A program made the translations under genes and the position numbers. Of a DNA stretch of 64,000 bases, positions 1 to 11,600 are shown piece after piece. Each line of letters starts with the position of its first letter. The first letter of the stretch is position 1. Under the pieces are notes generated by a model that saw only the letters and a program-made list of their open reading frames with translations, ran no database searches and was not told the origin of the DNA. Source of the stretch: Candidula unifasciata (taxonomy: Eukaryota > Mollusca > Gastropoda > Stylommatophora > Geomitridae); contig CAJHNH020008547.1 of the NCBI GenBank assembly GCA_905116865.2, positions 828,743-892,742 on the forward strand, given 5' to 3'.

Positions 1-184
1 AAGGTAAAAGGGCCAAAACATTCAAAGAGAGGGGGACTGCTGATGATCACAAGACTTCTGTTATGCTAGCTCCTCTGAAGAGTTTCTGCTAAATTTATTT
101 TTAGTTCCTGTTCATGTGATATCAGCCATAGTCACATTGCGGCGAAACACTTGCCTGCCAGTCCGAAGGGCTTGGTTCCAAATT

Positions 185-262
185 AAAATTGAGATCGGGC
201 CTTTTAAAAAAAATTGACCTTGGCTTCTGGGTTGACCCAGGCTAAGATGGGTACCAGGTAAT
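185..262 (+). mobile_element. SINE family 1 fragment
   Basis: GACCTTGGCTTCTGGGTTGA and GATGGGTACCAGGTAA match the body of the SINEs at 37500 and 56975. Confidence 0.5.
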
Positions 263-560
263 GTCCAGAGAATCCCCATATGGGTTCAGAGGCCCTATTA
301 TAGGAAAAACAAGAATTGACCCACTGCCTACCCAAAAGCATGTCGTAAGAGTCGTGTAATTGAGAGCTTCCTTTGAAATCAGAGTGCATCTGCCTGAGAG
401 GCAAGGAACCAGCAGTCTGCATACAAATAAGTCAGATCTGTAAAACAGATGCACACGCAACACTCAGGTTCTAGAACAGGACTGTAGTCTAAAAGTGGAT
501 GAACAACCAGAACTTTCCGCCAGATTTTAAAGCTGGTGAACAAAAAGAAAAAGATGTCCA
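262..560 (+). repeat. AAG-tailed interspersed repeat (family A)
   Basis: CACTGCCTACCCAAAAGCAT, GTCGTAAGAGTCG, AGAGTGCATCTGCCTGAGAG, GAACCAGCAGTCTGCATACA and AACCAGAACTTTCCGCCAGA form a ~290-bp element found nine times in this window. No frame, no clear tRNA head; a SINE-like element with AAG/GAA-rich end is most likely. Confidence 0.75.
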
Positions 561-917
561 GAGAAGCAAAGATGGATGTTGTGATTTTGATTCACATCAC
601 ACATGGAATGCCGATTCATCTGTGAAAACAGATTTAGCACAGTAATGCCCAAAAGTGTTTAATGGGTCCAAAACTGTTAATTCACTTATGTGATATTCAA
701 ACGGACTGTCTCATGTTATCTTTTTACAGTGGTGTATTATAGTATCACAGGCACAGCAGCAGTTCCACATAAGAGGTATGTATACACACATTAATTTGTG
801 GCTTTGTCTTGTAAATTTTTTCACTGATATTCATGTTGGAACCTACACATATATGAGTCCGTCACAATGAGATGGTACACACTTCAGCTAATGAAAACCC
901 TATATACACAATTGAAG

Positions 918-1195
918 TAAAGTAAAGATCACTTTTAACGCCTTTAGGCGCATCGGGCATATGGGAAGAGCACCCATATTTTTACAGACCAATTGGCACT
1001 TGGTGGGTAATGTGGTCAACATTACGCCGGCCGTCTTTACTTCCCCAGGACAGCCATCCTGGTACCCATTTGAGGCTGGGTCGGCCTGCGAGGTCCCATA
1101 CCATGATAAAAATTCACGCAGCCCGCAGTGGGTTTTGATCGCGGTAGGTTGGATTATGAGTCAGACTTGCAAGGCCTTAGCCACGGACGCCGTAC
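918..1195 (-). mobile_element. tRNA-derived SINE, family 1
   Basis: Minus strand head CGTCCGTGGCTAAGGCCTTG then TACCGCGATCAAAACCCACT is tRNA-like and matches 37400-37790. The 3' end carries the shared GCCTAAAGGCGTTAAAAG segment. The head abuts the 20-bp array. Confidence 0.75.
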
Positions 1196-1203
1196 AATTG
1201 AAT

Positions 1204-4135
1204 ATGATAAATGAATACAGGCATCATGGGATACTTACAGGCATCAAGGGATGAATACAGGCATTGAGGGGTAAATACAGGCATCAAGGGATGAATAAAG
1301 GCATCAAGGGATAAACACAAGCATCAAGGGATGAATACAGGCATCAAGGGATGGAATACAGGACTTGAGGGATGAACACAGGCATCAAGGGATGAACACA
1401 AGCATCAAGGGATGAATACATGCATATAGGGATGAACACAAGCATCAAGGGATGAATACAGGCATCAAGGGATGGAATACAGGACTTGAGGGATGAACAC
1501 AGGCATCAAGGGATGAACACAAGCATCAAGGGATGAATACATGCATATAGGGATGAACACAAGCATCAAGGGATGAATACAGGCATCAAGGGATCAATAC
1601 AGGACTTGAGGGATGAACACAGGCATCAAGGGATGAACGCAAGCATCAAGGGATGAATACAGGCATCAAGGGATGAATACAGGAATTGAGGGATGAACAC
1701 AAGCATCAAGGGATGAATGCAAGCATCAAGGGATGAATACATGCATATAGGGATGAATACAGGAATTGAGGGATGAACGCAAGCATCAAGGGATGAATAC
1801 ATGCATATAGGGATGAATACAGGAATTGAGGGATGAACGCAAGTATCAAGGGATGAATACATGCATATAGGGATGAATACAGGAATTGAGGGATGAACGC
1901 AAGCATCAAGGGATGAATACCGGCATCAAGGGATGAATACTGGCATCAAGGGATGAATACAGGAATCAAGAAATAAATTCAGGCATCAGGGGATGAATAC
2001 AGGCATCAAGGGATAAATACAGGCATCAAGGGATGAATACAGGAATTGAGGGATGAATACAGGCATCAAGAAATAAATACAGGCATCAGGGGATGAATAC
2101 AGGCATCAAGGGATGAATACAGGCATCAAGGGATAAATACAGGAATTGAGGGATGAACACAATCATCAAGGGATGAACACAAGCATCAAGGGATGAACAC
2201 AAGCATCAAGGGATGAACACAAGCATCATGGGATACTTACGGGCATCAAGACATGAATACAGGAATTGAGGGATGAACACAAGCATCAAGGGATGAACAC
2301 AAGCATCAAGGGATGAATACCGGCATCAAGGGATGAATACAGACATTGAGGGATGAATACATGCATTAAGGGATGAACACAAGCATCAAGGGATGAATAC
2401 AGACATTGAGGGATGAATACATGCATTAAGGGATGAACACAAGCATCAAGGGATGAATACATGCATTAAGGGATGAACGCAAGCATCAAGGGAAGAATAC
2501 AGGAATTGAGCGATGAATACAGGCATCAAGGCATAAATATGGGCATCAGGCGATGAATACAGGCATTAGGGGGTGAATATGGGCAGCATGGAATGAACAA
2601 GGGCATCAAAGCATAAATACAGGCATTAAGGAATGAATACAGGGATTATGGGATGAACAAGGGCATCCAGGGATGAATACAGGCATCAAGGAATGAATAT
2701 AGGTATTAAGAGATGAATTTGGGCGTCTTGGGATAAACAAGGGCATCAAGGAATGAAAACAGGCATCAAGGGATGAATACGAGCATTATAGGATGAACAA
2801 GGGCATCAAGGGATGAACACAAAGCAACCAGGGATGAACACGGCTATCATGGTATGCATACGGCCATCAAGTGATGAACACAAGCAACCAGGGATGAATA
2901 CGGCCATCAAGTGATGAACACAAGCAACCAGGGATGAATACGGCCATCAAGTGATAAACACAAGCAACCAGGGATGAATACGGCCATCAAGTGATGAACA
3001 CAAGCAACCAGGGATGAATACGGCCATCAAGTGATGAACACAAGCATCAAGGTATGAATATAGCCATCAAGTGATGAACACAAGCATCAAGGTATGAATA
3101 CGGTCATCAAGTGATGAACACAAGCAACCAGGGATGAATACGGGCAACAAGGAACACAAGCAACCAGTGATGAACACAAGCATCAAGGTATGAATACGGC
3201 CATCAAGTGATGAATACGGGCATCAAGGGATGAACACAAGCAGCCAGGGATAAATACGGGCATCAAGTGATGAATACAAGATCAAGGTATGAATACGGCC
3301 ATCAAGTGATGAACACAAGCATCAAGGTATGAATACGGCCATCAAGTGATGAACACAAGCAACCAATGATGAACACAAGCATCAAGATATGAATACGGCC
3401 ATCAAGTGATGAACGCAAGCAATCAGGGATGAATACGGGCATCAAGGGATGAACACAAGCAACCAGGGATGAACACAAGCATCAAGGTATTAATATGGCC
3501 ATCAAGTGATGAACGCAAGCAACCAGGGATGAACACAAGCATCAAGGTATTAATATGGCCATCAAGGGATGAACACAAGCAACCAGGGATGAACACAAGC
3601 ATCAAGGTATGAATACGGCCATCAAGTGATGAACACAAGCAACCAGGGATAAACACAAGCATCAAGATATGAATACGGCCATCAAGCGATGAACGCAAGC
3701 AATCAGGGATGAATACGGGCATCAAGGGATGGATACAAGCAACCAGGGATGAATACCGGCATCAAGGGATGAACACAAGCAACCAGTGATGAACACAAGC
3801 ATCAAGGTATGAATACGGCTATCAAGTTATGAACACAAGCAACTAGGGATGAATACGGGCATCAAGGGATGAACACAAGCAACCAGTGATGAACACAAGC
3901 ATCAAGGTATTAATATGGCCATCGAGTGATGAACACAAGCAACCATGGGTGAACACGGGCATCATGGTATAAATACGGACATCAAGGGATAAACACAAGC
4001 ATTAAGGTATGAATATGGCCATCAAGGGATGAGCACAAGCAAGCAGAAATGAACACGGGCATCATGGGATGAATACGGGCATGAAGGGATGAACACAAGC
4101 ATCAAGGCATGAATACAGGCATTATGGGATGAATA
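1204..4135 (+). repeat. 20-bp minisatellite, ~146 units
   Basis: Unit consensus GGCATCAAGGGATGAATACA, highly variable. Left part (to ~2820) is a simple 20-mer with variants such as GGAATTGAGGGATGAACGCA. Right part is a 40-bp dimer alternating CAACCAGGGATGAATACGG and CCATCAAGTGATGAACACAAG types. The array starts at the edge of a minus-strand SINE. Frames through it on the minus strand are repeat artefacts. Confidence 0.97.
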
Positions 4136-4224
4136 CATGTTACTTTGACTTTTACAACTACATGAGATTCTCAGCCTGTATGTCATTTTCACCAAGCAAG
4201 TTATCACTGCATAGGAATGTCTGC

Positions 4225-4480
4225 TGAATCGCTTCTATCCTTAGTTGTAAGAAACAGAAGATGGCAGTATATCAGAGACACCATAAGGAGAAGCAGAGAG
4301 GATGTTACTAAACTGACACTGAAAGGGAAACAAATGCAGGATGAAGGAAATGATGACATCCAAGAGAAACCCTTAGATGAATATCGTGGAGAGAGGCCAA
4401 AGATGCTGGACTAGATTCCATCCATGATATTGAAAGGATTGCACATGACAGAACTGAAAGGAGGATCAGACTTTGAACCT
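4225..4480 (+). mobile_element. LINE C-terminal fragment (RRWQYI type)
   Basis: Frame SLVVRNRRWQYIRDTIRRSR followed by EDVTKLTLKGK and a MLD...HDIERIAHDR-like tail matches the C-terminus of non-LTR elements (RRWRYIGHILRR). The same family recurs at 32290, 58085 (minus) and 62635. Continues into an AAG-tailed repeat. Confidence 0.7.
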
Positions 4481-4484
4481 GTGC

Positions 4485-4588
4485 GGCACATAAGATCTGT
4501 TGTGCATACAACACTCAAGTTCTGGAAGAGGACCTGATTACGGAGATGGACATACAGCCGGAACTTTCCACCATTTACAGCTGGTGAC

Positions 4589-4619
<31 letters not shown>

Positions 4620-4622
4620 ATA
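4485..4622 (+). repeat. family A repeat, 3' half, with (GAA)n tail
   Basis: ACAACACTCAAGTTCTGGAA, CAGCCGGAACTTTCCACCAT and a tail of eight AAG units. Follows a LINE fragment without gap. Confidence 0.7.
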
Positions 4623-5589
4623 TGTCACAGTTTTGAATCGTTTATATCAGTGGCTGTCAACCTTCCTAATGCAGCGACCATTTAATACAGTTCCCTCATG
4701 TTGTGGCGACCCCCAAACAATTATTTTCCTTTATAACTTTAATGAATATGTGTTTTCCGATGGTCTTAGAGGACCCCTGTTAAAGGGTCATGTGACCCAC
4801 TCAGAAATGGGGTTGTGACTGGCAGGTTGAGAACCGCTGGTTTTCATCCTTAAGAGCAAAGTGATCTGTCACTCTGACCAATGTAGAGTGTTATTTAATC
4901 CATTGAAAAAAAAAAATTGTTGTATAGTTTAATTGTTGTTTTGTGGCTTCGTATTGTAAGTCATAGTTTAGAATTGTTTATCTCCTTGTTGGGCTAACTG
5001 ATCTGTTTTCATTTGTTGTTTTGTGGGCGTTGTAATAAAAAAGTGGTATGAGTGGAATTGTTCAGACAGTGGTGGTAAACTAGAGAACATAACAATGTCC
5101 CTGCAGTGTGTTTGCAGCATTCTGTTAAGGATATGCAACTATATTTTCATTGTAGAATTGTTTCATTGTTGTTTCCACTCATTTATAGTCTATTTCAGTT
5201 TATTTCGGAATATTTATTTTCTTGTTAGTTAAACAGTTCAGTCCTTGTGGCCTAATTTAGGGTGGCATTGAATTCATTTCTCATTGTATAATTGTTTCAT
5301 TGTTTAAATTTCTTCATAGTGAATATCATAAATTAGGATTGTTTAGTTCCATGTTGTGCTAGCTGATCTTCCATACTGTCTCCAGTATTGCATCCTAAGG
5401 TTAGTCATTGTGGGACTATGGCTTCTACATTTTCATGAATTTTTATAAGCGAATAGTTTCTGCCTAGCCCACAATCAAATAAATAAGTCATGTGTGCATG
5501 AGCATGTGTCTGTTTGTAAAAGTGTGTGTGTGTGTAAGTATGCATGCGGACATGCACATATAAAGTCTATTTTCTGTCTGTTTCCACAG
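4623..5589. other. no gene seen; AT-rich sequence before the first supported UXS1 exon
   Basis: Contains a (TG)n/(GTGTGT) stretch at ~5519-5535 and a degraded repeat around 4630-4850 (GGGGTTGTGACTGGCAGGTT type). No exon-like frame bounded by splice sites was found. Confidence 0.5.
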
Positions 5590-5655
5590 AAGTAATGATG
5601 ACCTTGAAGCAGCCATTAGAATAATTGATCACAGGATTTTACATTTAGAGCAAGG
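5590..5655 (+). CDS. UXS1: UXS1 exon, helical stem region
   Basis: Acceptor TTTCCACAG and donor GGTAGGTC bound a 66-bp exon reading [21 protein letters not shown] in a frame that joins the next exon (GG|A = Gly). It matches the stem region before the catalytic domain in position, phase and helical/heptad character rather than by strong sequence identity. It is the most upstream exon I can support; coding exons further 5' are probably outside the window. Confidence 0.8.
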
Positions 5656-8600
5656 GTAGGTCTGTCATCACATAGTTATTGTCTGTGAGAATGTCAGCTG
5701 TTTGCTGGTATGTCTCTCTGGTTGTCAGTCTACTTTTAGTGTGTTTATTATGCTGGCTAATGTGCCTTTTTGGCATTTATCTGTTTCTCTCTCCGCCCCC
5801 CCCCCCCCTTTTTATCTTTATGTTCTCATTTGATATATCTTTTTATCTTTCTGTTTGGTTTGTCCTATCTCCATTTGTTAATCTCTTACTGTCTTTTCTG
5901 TCAGAAGTTCATGTTAGTCACACCAAACAAACAAATGAGTCACATATTAATTGTGAACTTCTGGTGATAATCAGGACATGCCGGGCAACAGCTTGTACTC
6001 CAGTTCAATATGTCCAGTCCTGTGCCCTGGAGAAGTTACTCACTAAACAGCTTCTACACAACACTGCAGGCAGCAGTTACCGGTTGTAAGCCTGTACCTC
6101 AATTGGCGTAGAGCACATCACCAGGGGTTGCTTCCAGCGGTGGGAGAGATCATTGAAATCTCATTGGACAGCTACGGCCTGCCTCAGCTGGGCAGCCCCC
6201 CGTCAGTAAGGTACTGTCTCACTGCAGTCGGTTTGCCTTGCTGGGTGCTCAGGGCTTAGGGAACAACCCCACCTACAGATCTAAAGCTTGATCAACCTAC
6301 AGAGAACATGACTTTCCTTCTCTGATAAATTCAAGGAGAAGGACTATACATTCTTTTAGCAGTGAAAATAATCTTCGATGTCCAGGGAACAAGGCGTAGG
6401 CTTTGCAGTCAGGAACTGTTTGCTTGGAAGTGTCACACCGCCTACATGGGGATCAGAAAGGATCCTTAAAATCCAGATTCAAACAAGAGAAGGACCAGTG
6501 ACCATTATAGGTCCCTAAGCACCAACGCTTCTTCTTCTTATTCTGATTCAAAAGACAAGTTTTATGAGAAACGTAGTGCTGCACTTCGTGAGGTCCCAGA
6601 CATGGGTACCTTATTCATTCTAGGGAACATTACTGCAAGAGGGTGAGCTGAGCACAGCTCTTGGCCATCTTGTCTGGGACACTTCGAAGTGGGAAAAATG
6701 AATGAAAATGGACTGTGGCTGCTCGAACTCTGCTGTCTCCACCACCTCTGCATCACAAACACCTATGTTGAAAACTGTGCCCCAGCACAGATTCTCTTGG
6801 AGGCACCCCAGATCTAACCACTGGCACCTACTCAATTTTATTCTCACTAAACGTAGTTGGTAGTCTGGTAGTCTGGTAGTCTGGTAGTCTGGTAGTCTGG
6901 TAGTCTGGTAGTTGGTAGTCTGGTAGTCTGGTAGTCTGGTAGTCTGGTAGTCTGGTAGTTGGTAGTCTGGTAGTCTGGTAGTCTGGTAGTCTGGTAGTCT
7001 GGTAGTCTGGTAGTTGGTAGTCTGGTAGTCTGGTAGTCTGGTAGTCTTAGTTTCAGCTTCATAGCAATGAGTCGTCCCATCTTTGCTCCGCTCCTGTGCC
7101 AACGAAAAACACCCAGTATGTTTATCACAGTCCCTTGTGGAAAGATTGACAGACTGCTGTCTCAGCATATCTAGCATACACTCGCATTAAAGCATACGGT
7201 AGCCATCCGAAGTGCTAACTCAAACAGTCCAACATTAGAAATGCAGTTCATCATTGATGATAGCAGAACTTGTCGCCAACAGTTCAGCAGTTGTCCACGT
7301 GATCAATTTTAACCAGATACATGCACCGCCAACATTGCACGCCATTTTCTGAATCTACAATTCACACCACCATGTTGGTCACAGTCGAAAATACATTCCA
7401 AATGCAATCCGCAGCTCACAGGGTCACGCCATGCATTCAACTCAGAAGCTGGGCGACGAAACTATATCCAGTCTACAAATGGAGCAAAAATACTTCGGCC
7501 ACCGTCCGGCAGAAGCAAAAAATTTGCCTCTGCTTTGAACAGCGCTGCTGTCTAGCGTCCATTTTAACCGGAAGTTTAACCGGAAGTTCACTAAACACTA
7601 CTAAACATAGTTACTTTCACCTTGTGACACAGATCACTCCCTGGTATGCAGCAAAGACACTTCCAATCAGAATGCATTGATCAAACAGGCCAGGACTGCC
7701 AGGCATTGACACAGGCCAAACTCGAAACTTGTTTTAAAAAAATGCGGGAGAATTTGTAGAAACTATGAGTACAGTTCTGCCTGGCCTATCAAACACAGAT
7801 GCTAGCAACACAGGGGAGCACCTTTGTATGATTCTCAGTGTGTGTATTCGGCAAGAAACAAACCCATTCACTAGACTTGTTGAGGCACTGTGGTGTGGAA
7901 TTCACTTTGTTATATCAAATACACCAGGGGCAGTCTACAGAAGGCAATATACATAATTTCTCCTTTGTTCTATACAAGACAGCAAATGACTGACATGGAG
8001 AATACTGCTGTTATGAGATTGACTTCAATTCTACAGCCCAAGAGGCTAGTTAGAAGATGAGACCTCACAAGTAGACAGTATACAGAGGGAATCTCAAACA
8101 GTGAAACATCCTAAAAGATCTGATCTATCCCCCAGCCTTGCTGGTTAAAGGAGAGGATCCGAGGTTTGCTCACTTCTGATTCCCTGCTGTTAATAAATGG
8201 TATATTTATGTATATTTGAATATTCTAGCTATTGCTCACTGACATACAGATGACTGCTGTTAAAATTAACTTCACAAACTGGAAGAAACGCTAACATATA
8301 TGACATTTAATTTGGAGTAAACCTAATCATTGGACTGGGGAGATAACTGATGGTCCCGGATTGATGTGGTGTACTGTTGTGTTCATTCATCTGTAGTTTG
8401 TGCTCCTTGGGTCATTTTCTGGCTCAGCCTCGAAGACACTTCAGGGCAGGTCAAATTTTCTAGGCCAGTCTAGACAGTCTGACACCTACAGCTACACTGG
8501 AACTTCCCCTGGAACTTCCCCTGGAACTTCACCTGGAACTTCCCCTGGAACTTCTCCTGCAACTTCACCTGGAACTTCCCCTGGAACTTCTCCTGCAACT

Positions 8601-11600
8601 TCACCTGGAACTTCCCCTGGAACTTCTCCTGCAACTTCTCCTGGAACTTCTCCTGGAACTTCCCCTGGAACTTCTCCTGGAACTTTCCCTGGAACTTCAC
8701 CTGGAACTTCCCCTGGAACTTTCCCTGGAACTCCACCTGGAACTAGAGTAATTTAATAGTCCCTGTAGAAGCAGTTGGGAAAGTTAAGACTGAGAGGCCA
8801 CAGTGACTTCAGTCCTCATATATTATTTGTTACACTACACACACGTATGAAGTTTTATAGTAACATGTTTTCACATTCTTGTCTGGTATAGAATGTTCTG
8901 TTTACAGAGTAGTGTCTATACTCCTGATAGAGCTAATATTTTATAAACAACGGTTTCAAGAATCTTTCATAAACAACAGTTTCAAGAATATTTAATAAAC
9001 AACGGTCCCAAGAATATTTCAAAAACAACGGTTTCAAGAACATTTTCAAGCACAAGAGTTTAACACCACTCAGAAAGAGAAAACATTTCTCTGTGTAAAT
9101 TGTTTCAATCTCTTTACAGTAGTACTCCTTTAAGGGGTTAACATGTTTAAACACCCCATCACATTTCACAAGGGATTCTCATTTCAACCACATGGGTTCA
9201 CATCACAAAGAATAGGAATCGGGGAGTGCATTTACATGGGTGTGAGACTCATAACATGTGAGTTATGCATTCGGAAACCGAATGGGAATTATAAATATCT
9301 CAATCAATATAACTAGGTGCTGGTATAGTTGTCTTAACAAAATCATAGATGACAATGGAATTTCCTGTCTGTCACATTTGTAACATTACAAAATATTCAA
9401 CACTAACTGTAATTGAACACTGAATGAATACCCTGGCTAAATCTTATTCAATGCAGGAAAGAAGTTGACAAGGGTGAAATACAATTATTAAAATTATAGG
9501 GCCACACACAGTGGTACTGGAAATATATTCCTAGTAATGGGGACTTAATATAACGATAATTATTACAAACTTGGGCCATACACCTTTCTTCTTTTTTTCT
9601 GACAGCCTGAATCTAATAAATGATATTCCTTTTTCGAGCTCTTAAACTAGTCACATAATTCTCTGGACTAAATGTAAATTAAATTCAGGCCGTGATTTAT
9701 AAAATTAAAATCACAATAAGGTTAAATAAACCTACTAAAGATTGGGTATAGTGAAAACACATCTGTTTCCTTCATTAATCAAATCTCACCATTCTGGAAA
9801 TCGAGACTGGCCTGAGATATCACATGAGGACATCAAGTGTTAATTATTAAAAATAAGCCTAATAACCAATTACACCAAATCACGTTTCTAGTATCAAAAA
9901 AAAAAACATTATTTCAATCAATATATAATTAATATGTTTACATACATGTACATACTAGAGCATAAAAGTGGTTAGTGAGGAGGACACAGAAATTTATCAA
10001 GATTTCTCCCAAATGTGGGCTTCGACTAGAGTCCAGCAGATAATAGGAATTTAGAGGCATTAGCAGCAATATATCAAATTAGAAAAATAATAATAACTAT
10101 TCACCCACCCCTGGTAGGGATTTCAAACACACAGTGGTGACCCGTTATAACCTCCTACTAGGTGCTCTGCTAACCTACACAAATCTGCCAAATGACAGAA
10201 ATCTACAACTTCTTAGAAACCTCTGGGCCAGAGTCTACAAGATTGCATGATGCTGTGCAGATGGTTACTAGATCGGACTCTATGAGCAGAGTCAGTTAGC
10301 AGCTAACATTGGCAACATAAGAACTATGTATGATGGCATCAAGAAGACTATTGGACCAATAAAAAGAAAAGTTGCCACAAATCAGCCACAGATGAGGTCA
10401 TAAAGGATCACAACGTTGGTGGAGCATTACTCAGAGCTCTACTTTACAAGCACTGGACTCTATGAGCAGAGTCAGTTAGCAGCTAACATTGGCAACATAA
10501 GAACTATGTATGATGGCATCAAGAAGACTATTGGACCAATAAAAAGAAAAGTTGCCACAAATCAGCCACAGATGAGGTCATAAAGGATCACAACGTTGGT
10601 GGAGCATTACTCAGAGCTCTACTTTACAAGCACCTATGTGATTGATGAGGCTTTAAATGCAGTTGGGCGTCTGCCCACCTGGAATGAACTAGACATTGAG
10701 CCTACTGTCACAGAAATCAGCAAAGCATTGAATGGGCTTCCCTCGGGCAAGACTCCAGACAACAGTAGTATCCTGCCTGAGATTCGAAGTGCTTGAAGCA
10801 CGTTATCCTTCTGGAGCTACACAAGATTCTCTGTAAATACTGGGAAGAAAAATTGATACTCTAAGAATTGAGAAATGCTAACATTATAACACTCTACAAA
10901 AACAAGGGAGATGGAAATGATTGTACTATCGCGTATCTCTCCATTACACTACGTTGGCAAAGTCTTTCTTTCATGATCCTGAAGAGACTGCAAGTTCTAG
11001 CAGATAAGGTGTGTCCAGAATCACAGTGTGGTTTTAGAGCCCAGAGATCAGTAGTAAATATGATCTCCATCAGGCAGCTACAGGAAAAGTGCAGAGAGCA
11101 ACAGAACTCACTAAGGCTTTTGATTATGTTAACAGAGATGGCCTGTTCAAGATCCTTGCTAAATATGATAGCCCACCCATACTACTATGCTTCATCGAAT
11201 CTTTCCTTGGGAATATGAAAGAGACAGTCATTTATGAAGATTCATCACAGTCATCCTTTCAGATTTGTAATGGTATAAAGCAAGGCTGCATTTTGGCTCC
11301 CACATTGTTTGGCATCTTCTTCACTGCATTGCTTCGGCATGCTTCTGGGATAGCCACTATAGGGATATGTCTCCGAACAAGTTCACATGGCAGCTTTTTC
11401 AATCTGTCCAGGTTTCTTGCAAGGATTAAAGTGCAGACAAGATGCCTCAGGGACTTCCTATTTGTGGAGATGCAGCATTACTGTACAAACTGAAAATAGT
11501 CTGCAGATTCTAATGATTCGCTTTTCAAATGTATGCAAAGAATTTGGACTGACCATCAGTATTAACAAAACGCAAGTGATGGGGATGAATTTGGTAAACC

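Larger units (their letters stand above)
7050..10179. other. UXS1 intron sequence, no gene; possible decayed LINE interior
   Basis: Holds the 12-bp and 27-bp arrays. Around 7680-7960 the plus frame [18 protein letters not shown] and [17 protein letters not shown] could be the linker between LINE endonuclease and RT, but I cannot confirm it. 9050-10180 is AT-rich and featureless. Confidence 0.4.

Noticed and set aside
1204..4135. CRISPR-like array
   Set aside because: Units are directly tandem with no unique spacers and the genome is clearly animal.
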